Shown here: positions 17,992-25,631 of the stretch, in pieces
Numbering within the stretch: the first letter of the stretch is position 1
How the letters are laid out: the number at the start of each line of letters is the position of its first letter
Assembly (NCBI GenBank): GCA_030247725.1
Contig: JAOTRT010000020.1
Coordinates: 1 to 36,190 of the forward strand
Reading direction: 5' to 3'
Source: Candidatus Nitricoxidireducens bremensis
GTDB lineage: Bacteria > Pseudomonadota > Gammaproteobacteria > Burkholderiales > Rhodocyclaceae
Length of the DNA: 36,190 nucleotides
The notes under the pieces: model-generated
What the model was told of the DNA's origin: nothing
Database searches by the model: none
The model's input: only the letters and a program-made list of their open reading frames with translations
Translations under genes and position numbers: made by a program

Positions 17992-19227
17992 ATGGCCTCA
18001 GCAAACAAAGCGGACAAGAAGAAATCCGAAAAAAGGGAACATCTGTTCGCCTGGGAAGGAAAGGACAAGTCCGGCAAGCTGATCCGCGGCGAAATGAAGG
18101 CGGCCACGGAAACCGTCGTCAATTCCACGCTGCGCCGCCAGGGCATTCTTCCCGTCAAGGTCAAGAAGCAGTCAATGAAGGGCGGCGGCCAGGTCACGGA
18201 GAAGGACATCACCCTCTTCACACGGCAGCTGGCAACGATGATGAAGTCCGGCGTGCCCCTGCTCCAGGCCTTCGATATCGTCGGCAAGGGGCATGCGAAC
18301 CCGGCCGTGGGCAAGCTGCTGATGGAAATCAAGACCGAGGTGGAGACGGGGTCGTCGCTGAATCAGGCTTTCCGCAAGTACCCGCTCTACTTTGACCAAT
18401 TGTTCTGCAACCTGGTTGCCGCCGGTGAACAGGCGGGCATCCTGGAATCGCTGCTCGACCGACTGGCCGTATACAAAGAAAAAACTCTGGCCCTGAAGTC
18501 GAAGATCAAAGGCGCACTCTTCTACCCCGTGGCGGTATTGGTCGTTGCTTTCATCGTCACTGCCGTCATCATGATTTTCGTCGTTCCGCAGTTCAAGTCG
18601 GTTTTCGCGGGCTTTGGCGCGGAACTGCCAGCTCCGACACTGATCGTGATCGCGATGTCGGAGTTTTTTGTCGCCTACTGGCACGTCATCTTCGGCAGCA
18701 TCGGCGGAGCGGTTTACGCGTTCTTCTATACCTGGAAGCGCTCGGTCCCCATGCAGATATTCATGGACAAACTCGTTCTCAAGCTACCCGTGTTCGGCGA
18801 CCTCATAAGGAAGGCCGCAGTGGCACGTTGGACGAGAACGCTTGCCACCATGTTTGCCGCCGGGGTTCCCCTGGTGGAAGCCCTGGAGTCAGTCGCGGGC
18901 GCCGCAGGGAACTATGTCTACAAGACTGCAACCGACCAGATCAGGGCAGAAGTCAGCACCGGCAACAGTCTGACGGTCTCCATGCAAAACGCCAATGTAT
19001 TCCCCAGCATGGTTATCCAGATGGTTTCCATCGGTGAGGAGTCCGGCGCCCTGGACGGCATGCTCAGCAAGGTCGCCGATTTCTTCGAGCAGGAAGTCGA
19101 TGATGCAGTGGAGTCCCTTTCCAGTCTGATGGAGCCCTTGATCATGGTGATCCTGGGTGGCCTCATCGGCGGCATCGTCGTCGCCATGTATCTGCCCATC
19201 TTCAAGCTGGGTGCGGTCGCGGGATAG
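17992..19227 (+). CDS. pilC: type IV pilus inner membrane platform protein PilC
   Basis: Polytopic platform protein of the type IV pilus that couples the PilB ATPase to pilin assembly. The 411-residue protein has a lysine-rich N-terminus, two GspF/T2SSF domains (about 75-195 and 280-400) and three transmembrane segments. The motifs FTRQLATMMKSGVPLLQAF and WTRTLATMFAAGVPLVEAL show the internal duplication. The ATG at 17992 has an AGGG box 7 bases upstream, and a TTG two codons earlier is less likely. pilD follows 29 bp later. The ATPase gene pilB, often just upstream, is not there and must lie elsewhere. Confidence 0.95.
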   Translation: MASANKADKKKSEKREHLFAWEGKDKSGKLIRGEMKAATETVVNSTLRRQGILPVKVKKQSMKGGGQVTEKDITLFTRQLATMMKSGVPLLQAFDIVGKGHANPAVGKLLMEIKTEVETGSSLNQAFRKYPLYFDQLFCNLVAAGEQAGILESLLDRLAVYKEKTLALKSKIKGALFYPVAVLVVAFIVTAVIMIFVVPQFKSVFAGFGAELPAPTLIVIAMSEFFVAYWHVIFGSIGGAVYAFFYTWKRSVPMQIFMDKLVLKLPVFGDLIRKAAVARWTRTLATMFAAGVPLVEALESVAGAAGNYVYKTATDQIRAEVSTGNSLTVSMQNANVFPSMVIQMVSIGEESGALDGMLSKVADFFEQEVDDAVESLSSLMEPLIMVILGGLIGGIVVAMYLPIFKLGAVAG

Positions 19228-19256
19228 ATCCTGCGCTCGGTAGTTCATTACGATCT

Positions 19257-20114
19257 ATGTCGATGACGGAGTTCCTCTCCCAGCAATCCAACGTCGTGGC
19301 GGTCTGTCTCGTCCTGGGCCTGCTGGTCGGCAGCTTTCTGAATGTCGTCATCCACAGGCTGCCGAAGATCATGGAACAGGACTGGCAGGCCCAGTGCGCC
19401 GAACTGCGCGGCGAAACCCAGCCCGCCCAGGGCAGGCTGGGACTGGCCACCCCCCGCTCCCGCTGCCCCCAGTGCGGGCACCAGATCTCCGCCCTGGAGA
19501 ACATCCCCATACTGAGCTATCTGGTTCTCGGCGGAAAATGCAGGGGCTGCGGCGCCACCATCAGCCTGCGCTATCCCATGGTGGAAGCCCTGACGGGACT
19601 CCTGTTCGGCTTCGCCGCCTGGAAACTCGGCGGTACTCCGGCCGCGGCGGGAGCCCTGCTGTTCATCGCCGCCATGGTGGCCCTGACCTTCATCGATTTC
19701 GACACCCAGCTGCTGCCCGACGACATCACCCTGCCGCTGCTGTGGGCCGGCCTGCTGTTCAATACCTTCGGCGCATTCACCGATCTGCGTAGCGCCGTGT
19801 TCGGCGCCGCCGCCGGCTATCTGAGCCTGTGGTCGATCTACTGGGCCTTCAAGCTGGCCACCGGCAAGGAAGGCATGGGCTACGGCGACTTCAAGCTGCT
19901 GGCCGCCGTCGGCGCCTGGCTCGGCTGGCAGATGCTGCCGGCCACCATCCTGCTTTCCTCCCTGGTCGGCGCCGTCGTCGGCATTGCCCTCATCGTCCTG
20001 GCGCGGCACGGCCGCAACGTGCCCATCCCCTTCGGCCCCTATCTGGCCGCCGCCGGCGTCATCGCCCTGTTCTGGGGGCCGGAGATCAACCGGACCTACC
20101 TGCATCTCTACTGA
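19257..20114 (+). CDS. pilD: type 4 prepilin peptidase / methyltransferase PilD
   Basis: Bifunctional membrane aspartic protease that cleaves the leader of prepilins and N-methylates the new N-terminus. The 285-residue protein has the N-terminal methyltransferase domain with the zinc site C70, C73, C95, C98 (CPQC and CRGC). About eight transmembrane helices carry the catalytic aspartates: D147 in FIDFD and D211 in GYGDFKL. All key residues are present. The segment with SFLNVVIHRLP near the start is diagnostic. It forms an operon with pilC. In many betaproteobacteria coaE and zapD follow, but here an fmdB gene with its own promoter follows instead. Confidence 0.96.
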   Translation: MSMTEFLSQQSNVVAVCLVLGLLVGSFLNVVIHRLPKIMEQDWQAQCAELRGETQPAQGRLGLATPRSRCPQCGHQISALENIPILSYLVLGGKCRGCGATISLRYPMVEALTGLLFGFAAWKLGGTPAAAGALLFIAAMVALTFIDFDTQLLPDDITLPLLWAGLLFNTFGAFTDLRSAVFGAAAGYLSLWSIYWAFKLATGKEGMGYGDFKLLAAVGAWLGWQMLPATILLSSLVGAVVGIALIVLARHGRNVPIPFGPYLAAAGVIALFWGPEINRTYLHLY

Positions 20115-20199
20115 AGGCGGAGGTTGAAAAGCGGCTGCCCCGCCCGCATATCCAAGCGGACTTCTGGTTTGCAAGTCCTTTTGCCAGAAGCGCTTACGC

Positions 20200-20205
20200 T
20201 ATAAT
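20200..20205 (+). promoter_or_regulatory. promoter -10 box upstream of the fmdB-like gene
   Basis: A perfect TATAAT lies 24 bases before the ATG. The matching -35 region (about 20177-20182) is poor, so the promoter may depend on an activator or be moderate. It suggests transcription of fmdB, the DUF502 gene and perhaps aspS separately from pilCD. Confidence 0.5.
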
Positions 20206-20228
20206 TCCCTGTTTTCGTGGAGGAGATC

Positions 20229-20483
20229 ATGCCGATCTACGCCTATCGCTGTGGCAGTTGCGGTTTCGAGCAGGACGTCCTGCAGAAGATGAGCGACGCG
20301 CCCCTGACCGTTTGTCCCGAGTGCAAAGCCGAGAGCTTCGGCAAGCAATTGACCGCCCCCGGCTTTCAGCTCAAGGGCAGCGGCTGGTACGCAACCGACT
20401 TCAAGGGCGGGGATTCCGCACCCAAGAAGAGCGACAACCCGCCCCCTTGCCAGGGCGGTACGGGCTCCTGCGCCTGCAACTGA
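20229..20483 (+). CDS. FmdB-family zinc ribbon protein
   Basis: Small putative regulatory protein of unknown target. The 84-residue product has a zinc ribbon formed by C8, C11, C29 and C32 (YRCGSCG and VCPECK). A family-typical GFQLKGSGWYATDF stretch and a disordered, Pro/Gly-rich C-terminus with three more cysteines (CQGG, CACN) follow. The start ATG at 20229 has a very strong GGAGGAG box at 20219-20225. A GTG four codons earlier lies inside that box and is unlikely. The gene starts the set fmdB-DUF502-aspS, an order I recall from other betaproteobacteria. Confidence 0.9.
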   Translation: MPIYAYRCGSCGFEQDVLQKMSDAPLTVCPECKAESFGKQLTAPGFQLKGSGWYATDFKGGDSAPKKSDNPPPCQGGTGSCACN

Positions 20484-20495
20484 CGCCCTCGCCAC

Positions 20496-21131
20496 TTGAA
20501 ATCCATCAAGCGCTACTTCATCACCGGCCTGCTGATCTGGGTCCCCCTGGCGATCACCGCCTGGGTGCTGTCCCTGATCGTCCGTACCATGGACCAGTCC
20601 CTGCTGCTGTTGCCGCAAACGATCCACCCGGAACATCTGCTGGGCATCTACATCCCGGGGGTGGGCGCCCTGCTGACGCTGGCGGTGGTCTTCCTCACCG
20701 GACTGGTGACGGCGAACATCGTCGGCCAGCGGCTCGTCCGCTTCTGGGAGGCGCTGCTGGCGCGCATCCCGGTCGTCAAGTCCATCTACTACAGCGTCAA
20801 GCAGGTTAGCGATACCCTCTTCTCCGGCTCCGGCGAGGCCTTCCGCAAGGTCCTGCTGGTGCGCTATCCGCACCCCGAGGCCTGGTCGGTGGCCTTCCAG
20901 ACCGGCGCGCCGCCCCGGGAGATCGCCCAGCACAGCGACGACGAATTGGTCAGCGTCTTCATCCCGACGGCCCCCAGCCCGGTGAACGGCTTCTTCTTCT
21001 TCGTCCGCAAGTGCGATACCGTCGAACTCGACATCACGGTGGACGATGCCCTCAAGTACATCGTCTCCATGGGCGTCGTCGCCCCGGCCCTGCGCAATCC
21101 CAACCTGCTCGGCGCCGCCCAGAACGAATAA
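20496..21131 (+). CDS. DUF502 family membrane protein
   Basis: Inner membrane protein of unknown function. The 211-residue product has two N-terminal transmembrane helices (about 7-30 and 52-75; TGLLIWVPLAITAWVL and VGALLTLAVVFLTGLV). The conserved cytosolic or periplasmic core contains IPVVKSIYYSVKQVSDTLF and the late motif FIPTAPSPVNGFFFFV. The family recurs upstream of aspS. Translation appears to start at TTG 20496, because the family N-terminus (M-K-x-hydrophobic-KRYFITG) fits there and no ATG is available. No good ribosome-binding site precedes it, so coupling to fmdB 12 bp upstream is likely. Confidence 0.88.
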   Translation: MKSIKRYFITGLLIWVPLAITAWVLSLIVRTMDQSLLLLPQTIHPEHLLGIYIPGVGALLTLAVVFLTGLVTANIVGQRLVRFWEALLARIPVVKSIYYSVKQVSDTLFSGSGEAFRKVLLVRYPHPEAWSVAFQTGAPPREIAQHSDDELVSVFIPTAPSPVNGFFFFVRKCDTVELDITVDDALKYIVSMGVVAPALRNPNLLGAAQNE

Positions 21132-21171
21132 TCCCGCCGCCCGCGCGGCACAACAGCCCGGAAGTTCCACC

Positions 21172-22971
21172 ATGCGTACCCATTATTGCGGCCACCTCAA
21201 CGCCAGCCACGTCGACCAGATCGTCACCCTTTGCGGCTGGAACCACCGCCGCCGCGACCACGGCGGCGTCATCTTCGTCGACCTGCGCGACCGGGAAGGC
21301 CTGGCCCAGGTGGTCTGCGACCCGGACCGCCCCGAGATGTTCGCCAAGGCCGAATCCGTCCGCAACGAGTTCGTGCTGAAGATCACCGGCAAGGTGCGTC
21401 GTCGCCCGGCCGGCACCGAGAACCCCAACCTGCCCTCCGGCGAAATCGAGATCCTCTGCCACGACCTGGAGATCCTCAACGCGGCCGTCACGCCCCCCTT
21501 CCAGCTCGACGACGAGAACTTGTCGGAGAACGTGCGCCTGACCCACCGCGTCATCGACCTGCGCCGCCCGCAGATGCAGAAGAACATGATGCTGCGCTAC
21601 AAGACGGCGATGTCCTTCCGCCGTTTCCTCGACGCCAACGGCTTCATCGACATCGAAACGCCGATGCTGACCAAGAGTACCCCCGAAGGCGCCCGCGACT
21701 ACCTGGTGCCGTCGCGCGTCCATCCGGGCCAGTTCTTCGCCCTGCCCCAGTCGCCCCAGCTCTTCAAACAGCTGCTGATGGTGGCCGGCTTCGACCGCTA
21801 CTACCAGCTCACCAAGTGCTTCCGCGACGAGGACCTGCGCGCCGACCGCCAGCCTGAGTTCACCCAGGTCGATATCGAGACCTCCTTCCTGACCGAGGAC
21901 CAGATCACGGCCCTGATGGAGGAGATGATCCGTACGGTGTTCAAGGAGGCGCTGGCCGTCGAGCTGCCGAACCCCTTCCCGCGCATGAGTTACGCGGAAG
22001 CCATGCGCCGCTACGGCTCCGACAAGCCCGACCTGCGCGTGACGCTGGAACTCACCGAAGTCACCGACGCCGTCGCCGACGTGGCCTTCAAGGTCTTCTC
22101 CGGTCCGGCCACGTCCGGCGGTCGCGTCGCCGCCCTGCGCGTGCCCGGCGGCGCCAGCCTCACCCGCGGCGAGATCGACGGCTACACGGAGTTCGTCAAG
22201 ATCTACGGCGCCAAGGGCCTCGCCTACATCAAGGTCAATGACGCGTCCAAGCTCAACGAGGAAGGCCTCCAGTCGCCCATCGTCAAGAACCTCCACGAGC
22301 AGGCCCTGAAGACCATCATGGAACGCACCGGCGCCCAGTCCGGCGACCTGATCTTCTTCGGCGCCGACAAGACCAAGGTGGTCAACGACGCCCTCGGCGC
22401 CCTGCGCACCAAGCTCGGCCACGAGAAGAACTACGTGGACGGCCGCGCCTGGGCCCCGGTCTGGGTCGTCGATTTCCCGATGTTCGAGTTCGACGAGGAA
22501 GAGCACCGCTGGAACGCCTGCCACCATCCCTTCACCAGCCCGAAGGACGGCCATGAGGAATACCTCAAGACCGATCCGGGCAAGTGCCTGGCCAAGGCCT
22601 ACGATCTGGCCCTCAACGGCTGGGAGATCGGCGGCGGCTCCGTGCGTATCCACAAGGCGGACGTCCAGGCCAAGGTCTTCGAAGCCCTCGGTATCGGCGA
22701 AGAGGAACAGCGCATCAAGTTCGGCTTCCTGCTCGACGCCCTGCGTTACGGCGCGCCGCCCCATGGCGGCCTGGCCTTCGGCCTCGACCGCATCGTCACC
22801 ATGATGACGGGCGCCGAATCCATCCGCGACGTCATCGCCTTCCCCAAGACCCAGCGCGCCCAATGCCTGCTGACCGACGCCCCCTCGGGCGTGGACGAAA
22901 AGCAGCTGCGGGAACTGCACATCCGCCTGCGCCAGAAGGTGGAAACCCAGGTCGAAGTCGGCAAGGGCTGA
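21172..22971 (+). CDS. aspS: aspartate-tRNA ligase
   Basis: Class II synthetase that charges tRNA-Asp. The 599-residue protein has the N-terminal OB-fold anticodon-binding domain (MRTHYCGHLN, later HRRRDHGGVIFVDLRD), catalytic motif 2 (FRDEDLRADRQPEFTQVD), the bacterial GAD insertion domain (about 290-420) and motif 3 (GGLAFGLDRIV). The length matches bacterial AspRS (590 in E. coli). Whether it is discriminating or also charges tRNA-Asn cannot be decided from sequence by eye. The frame is open upstream to 21046, but ATG 21172 matches the family. The stop overlaps the start of the RNase gene by one base. Confidence 0.97.
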   Translation: MRTHYCGHLNASHVDQIVTLCGWNHRRRDHGGVIFVDLRDREGLAQVVCDPDRPEMFAKAESVRNEFVLKITGKVRRRPAGTENPNLPSGEIEILCHDLEILNAAVTPPFQLDDENLSENVRLTHRVIDLRRPQMQKNMMLRYKTAMSFRRFLDANGFIDIETPMLTKSTPEGARDYLVPSRVHPGQFFALPQSPQLFKQLLMVAGFDRYYQLTKCFRDEDLRADRQPEFTQVDIETSFLTEDQITALMEEMIRTVFKEALAVELPNPFPRMSYAEAMRRYGSDKPDLRVTLELTEVTDAVADVAFKVFSGPATSGGRVAALRVPGGASLTRGEIDGYTEFVKIYGAKGLAYIKVNDASKLNEEGLQSPIVKNLHEQALKTIMERTGAQSGDLIFFGADKTKVVNDALGALRTKLGHEKNYVDGRAWAPVWVVDFPMFEFDEEEHRWNACHHPFTSPKDGHEEYLKTDPGKCLAKAYDLALNGWEIGGGSVRIHKADVQAKVFEALGIGEEEQRIKFGFLLDALRYGAPPHGGLAFGLDRIVTMMTGAESIRDVIAFPKTQRAQCLLTDAPSGVDEKQLRELHIRLRQKVETQVEVGKG

Positions 22972-23339
22972 TGGACTTCCGTGCCGGCATGCTGGCGGTC
23001 GTGCGACAGCTGTTCGTCGCACTGCTGCTGGTTGCCGGCCTGCTCGGCCAGGCCGCAGCCGAAGGCAATGTCGTCGCGGCGGCCGACCTGCCGCCCCAGG
23101 CCCGCGAAACCCTGGCCCTCATCGCCGCAGGCGGCCCCTTCCCCTATTCGCGCGACGGCATCGTCTTCGGCAACTACGAGAAGCGGCTGCCCTTGCGCAA
23201 CCGCGGCTATTACCGCGAGTACACGGTGCCGACGCCGGGGACCAAGGGCCGTGGCGCCCGCCGCATCGTTGCCGGCGAGGGCGGCGAACGCTATTACACT
23301 GACGACCATTACCGCAGCTTCCGGCGCATCCGCGAATGA
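22971..23339 (+). CDS. secreted barnase-type ribonuclease (N1/T1 family)
   Basis: Small extracytoplasmic ribonuclease. The 122-residue protein has a signal peptide (about 1-30, LLLVAGLLGQAAA) and a microbial RNase domain. By alignment from memory with barnase, the catalytic set is conserved: E83 (in YREYT), R94 and R98 (in GRGARRIV) and H113 (in TDDHYRSF). The FGNYEKRLP segment also matches barnase FSNREGKLP. The start overlaps the aspS stop (TGATG), and the stop overlaps the start of the barstar gene (ATGA), so inhibitor and enzyme are made together. This fits a secreted RNase whose cytoplasmic precursor is neutralised by barstar. Its biological target (nutrient RNA or competitors) is unknown. 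Confidence 0.9.
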   Translation: MDFRAGMLAVVRQLFVALLLVAGLLGQAAAEGNVVAAADLPPQARETLALIAAGGPFPYSRDGIVFGNYEKRLPLRNRGYYREYTVPTPGTKGRGARRIVAGEGGERYYTDDHYRSFRRIRE

Positions 23340-23782
23340 GCAAGAGCGAGCACTTCCGCGTCGTCCTCGGCGACATCTCCCGCAGCGGCGTCTACCACAT
23401 GCCGCATATCGACCCGCAGCCCCTGCTGGAAGCAGCCGAGGCCATCGGTTGCGCGATATTCCGCATCGATCTCGGCGGCGTCCGCGACAAGGGTGAATTG
23501 CTGGCCGCCCTCGGCAAGGCCATGGAGTTCCCCGACTGGTATGGCCACAACCTGGACGCCCTGGCCGACTGCCTCAACGACTTCGCCTGGCAGCCGGCCG
23601 ACGGCTACCTGATCCTGCTCGAACGCTGCGACGGCATCCACGGCCGCGCCGAGGGTGACTTCGTCGCCACCCTGGAAGTCTTCGAACAGGCCGCCGCCGA
23701 GTGGCGCGAGCAGGGCATTCCCTTCTGGTGCTTCGTCGACATGCAGGCCGACGGCATCAACTGGCTACCGGACGCGGATTGA
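23336..23782 (+). CDS. barstar-family ribonuclease inhibitor
   Basis: Cytoplasmic inhibitor that should bind the active site of the RNase encoded just upstream. The 148-residue protein has the barstar fold signature WYGHNLDALADCL at 68-80. D74 and D78 correspond to barstar D35 and D39, the residues that contact the RNase active site. It is longer than Bacillus barstar (about 90), with an N-terminal extension of about 35 residues and a longer end (FWCFVDM), as in many proteobacterial members. It overlaps the RNase gene by 4 bases and nudB by 4 bases, which makes stable co-production likely. Confidence 0.92.
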   Translation: MSKSEHFRVVLGDISRSGVYHMPHIDPQPLLEAAEAIGCAIFRIDLGGVRDKGELLAALGKAMEFPDWYGHNLDALADCLNDFAWQPADGYLILLERCDGIHGRAEGDFVATLEVFEQAAAEWREQGIPFWCFVDMQADGINWLPDAD

Positions 23783-24222
23783 GCTTCAAGGTCCCGGAAT
23801 CCGCCCTGGTCGTCATCCACACGCCGGCCCTCGACGTGTTGCTGCTGGAACGCGCCTCCCATCCGGGTTTCTGGCAATCCGTCACCGGCAGCCGCGAAAA
23901 CGGCGAACCCCTGGCGGAGACGGCCCTGCGCGAGGTGGCGGAAGAGACCGGCATCGTTGCCCACGCAGCCGACCTTACCGACTGGCGGCTGACCAACCGC
24001 TATGAAATCTTTGCCGAATGGCGGCACCGCTACGCCCCCGGGGTGACCCACAACACCGAGCACGTCTTCAGTCTCCGTGTGCCGCCCGGAACGCCGATTG
24101 CCGTCGCCGCCGGCGAACACCTCGGCTACCGCTGGCTGCCCTGGCGCGAGGCCGCCGCCGCCTGTTTCTCCTGGAGCAACCGGGACACCATTCTCATGCT
24201 CGGGCTTGCCGCTCGGCGATGA
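23779..24222 (+). CDS. nudB: dihydroneopterin triphosphate diphosphatase (Nudix)
   Basis: Nudix hydrolase of folate biosynthesis that removes pyrophosphate from dihydroneopterin triphosphate. The 147-residue protein has the complete Nudix box at 37-59 (GSRENGEPLAETAL, then REVAEETGI) preceded by FWQSVTG, and later HRYAPGVTHNTEH and WSNRDTI. These features are close to E. coli NudB. aspS-nudB adjacency in E. coli supports the name. The best start is TTG 23779, which overlaps the barstar stop (TTGA), and no ATG fits the family. The 3' end overlaps the convergent eight-Cys gene by 29 bases. Confidence 0.9.
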   Translation: MSFKVPESALVVIHTPALDVLLLERASHPGFWQSVTGSRENGEPLAETALREVAEETGIVAHAADLTDWRLTNRYEIFAEWRHRYAPGVTHNTEHVFSLRVPPGTPIAVAAGEHLGYRWLPWREAAAACFSWSNRDTILMLGLAARR

Positions 24223-24391
24223 GTACCTTCAGGCAGTCCGGGCAGTAGCAGCCCTTCTGCGCCGGGTCGGGCGGTCCCAAGGGGGGCAGGTCGGCACACC
24301 AGCAGCGTTCCGCCCCGGCCTGCATGCCGCAGGTGAAGGCCTTGCCGCAGCGGGGGCAGAGATTGGCCCCGGGGCTTTCCGTCCGATTCAT
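24194..24391 (-). CDS. small cysteine-rich CWC-type protein, last gene of the bufferin-like operon
   Basis: Function unknown. The 65-residue protein has eight cysteines (12, 15, 21, 30, 32, 48, 50, 53) arranged as CPRC, C, CWC, CYC and C, which fits two small zinc- or copper-binding knuckles. It has no signal peptide, so it should be cytoplasmic. I recognise it as the cysteine-rich CWC family. The ATG overlaps the stop of the DoxX gene (ATGA), and the gene ends inside the 3' end of nudB on the other strand. Being the last gene of a metal-linked operon, a role in metal handling is reasonable, but this is inference. Confidence 0.8.
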   Translation of the reverse strand: MNRTESPGANLCPRCGKAFTCGMQAGAERCWCADLPPLGPPDPAQKGCYCPDCLKVLIAERQARA

Positions 24392-24891
24392 TCGTTTTCC
24401 GTCCGTGTCACGCGCCGGCGCATCCAGGCATCCAGCGAAAGCCGCCCCGGCCCGGAAAGGATGAGGGGCAGCAGCATGGCAAGGAAGATTACCGGAAGCT
24501 TGAAGTTGCCGTAGCCTCCGTCGGTAAGGGCGTAACCCTTGAGCAGATCGCCGAAGCCCGTCCACATTTCCGGCCAATGGACGGCGCCGATGGCAACGAC
24601 GGTCAAAACCGCCAGCGACGCGGCGAAGAAGCGGGTGCCTATCCCCAGCACGAGGGCGATACCGCCGACGATCTCGAACCAGGTGGCCATCTGCCACGAC
24701 CATGCCGTCGGCAGGACGTCGAAGGGGAAGAAGAAACGGCTCCGGACATCGTCGAACCAGTTTTCGCCGTCGTACTTCACCAAACCCGACTCAAGAAATT
24801 CCCATCCCAGCAGGAGCCGCAGGCCCAGGGGCGCAAGCCAGTGCCCGGCCGCATCCAGCAGGGCCAGCGACTTCGTCAGGACGCTCCTCAT
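24388..24891 (-). CDS. DoxX family membrane protein (HvfD/GigT-like)
   Basis: Integral membrane protein of 167 residues with about four transmembrane helices in a DoxX/DoxD-like fold. Motifs include GLRLLLGWEFLESGLVK, WFEIVGGIALVLGIGTRF and GNFKLPVIFLAMLLPL. DoxX proteins accompany DUF692/DUF2063 genes in HvfABC-type and gold-induced (GIG) operons, where they are thought to assist in the membrane, but no activity is settled. The start codon overlaps the DUF2063 stop (ATGA) and its stop overlaps the CWC gene start in the same way. It is therefore firmly part of this operon. Confidence 0.88.
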   Translation of the reverse strand: MRSVLTKSLALLDAAGHWLAPLGLRLLLGWEFLESGLVKYDGENWFDDVRSRFFFPFDVLPTAWSWQMATWFEIVGGIALVLGIGTRFFAASLAVLTVVAIGAVHWPEMWTGFGDLLKGYALTDGGYGNFKLPVIFLAMLLPLILSGPGRLSLDAWMRRRVTRTENE

Positions 24892-25631
24892 GGCGCCGCC
24901 CCCAGAATGGCACCGGCTTCCCGTAGCTGGACCAGGGTGGCCGCCCCAGCCACCAACAGGGCCTCGGGCCGTCCATGGCCGATGTCGGCAGCCACCGCCA
25001 GGCAGGCCGCGCGACCGCTGTCTCCCGCCCGCAGCCGCTCCACCAGCAGGGCCGTCGAAGGACTGATCTCGACGAAGCGCACTTCGTCCGCCCCATCGCG
25101 GAACACCAGCAGATGGGCCGCCCGGGGCTTGCGGGGCAGGTACGCGGGACCGATGCGATGCACCGGCCAGGCATAGGCGAGATTCATCAGGGCCGGCGCC
25201 AGGACGGGTTGTCCGTCGATCAGGTCGCCGGCCGGATCGGCGGCGGGACGCTCGGCGACCATGACATCGACGGCCAGCTCGGCCCATTCGTAATGGAGCA
25301 GTTCCCGGAACCAGGGCGGCAGGATCGGCGATTCGGCAACGGCCAGCCAGTCCAGGAATTCCCGTGGAATCTCGCGGAAGTAGGGGGTACGGCATCGCCA
25401 GTCGCGGAAGAAGGTGCGGGCGAGCCGGCGCCAGCGCCGCTCGCCGAGAGTGGCGCTGGCCACGGGAAAACAGCTGTCGAGGAATCCGGTCACATTGTTG
25501 AACAGCAGTTCCTCGTACACGGCCATCCGGCGGGCCGGCACGCCATCGGGTCGGGGACTGCCCCGGGGGTCCCGCAAGCGGCGACCGAACTCGAACTGGA
25601 AGCGCTGGAAGGGAAGCAGGGGCTCGTTCAT
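24888..25631 (-). CDS. DUF2063 (HvfC/BufC-type) partner of the RiPP maturase
   Basis: A 247-residue protein with an N-terminal HvfC/BufC (DUF2063, once called putative DNA-binding) domain. It begins MNEPLLPFQRFQFEFGRRL and contains AVYEELLFNNVTGFLDSCFPV. A C-terminal winged, RRE-like region follows at about 150-247. In studied systems the DUF2063 protein binds the precursor peptide and delivers it to the DUF692 enzyme. The start overlaps the DUF692 stop (TGATG at 25631). The frame extends upstream to 25790, but that part lies inside the DUF692 gene, and MNEPL fits the family. It is named by analogy. The precise function here is inferred. Confidence 0.9.
   Translation of the reverse strand: MNEPLLPFQRFQFEFGRRLRDPRGSPRPDGVPARRMAVYEELLFNNVTGFLDSCFPVASATLGERRWRRLARTFFRDWRCRTPYFREIPREFLDWLAVAESPILPPWFRELLHYEWAELAVDVMVAERPAADPAGDLIDGQPVLAPALMNLAYAWPVHRIGPAYLPRKPRAAHLLVFRDGADEVRFVEISPSTALLVERLRAGDSGRAACLAVAADIGHGRPEALLVAGAATLVQLREAGAILGAAP

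Noticed and set aside
21052..23022. A 656-codon open frame on the minus strand
   Set aside because: Antisense shadow of aspS, with biased composition and no recognisable domain.
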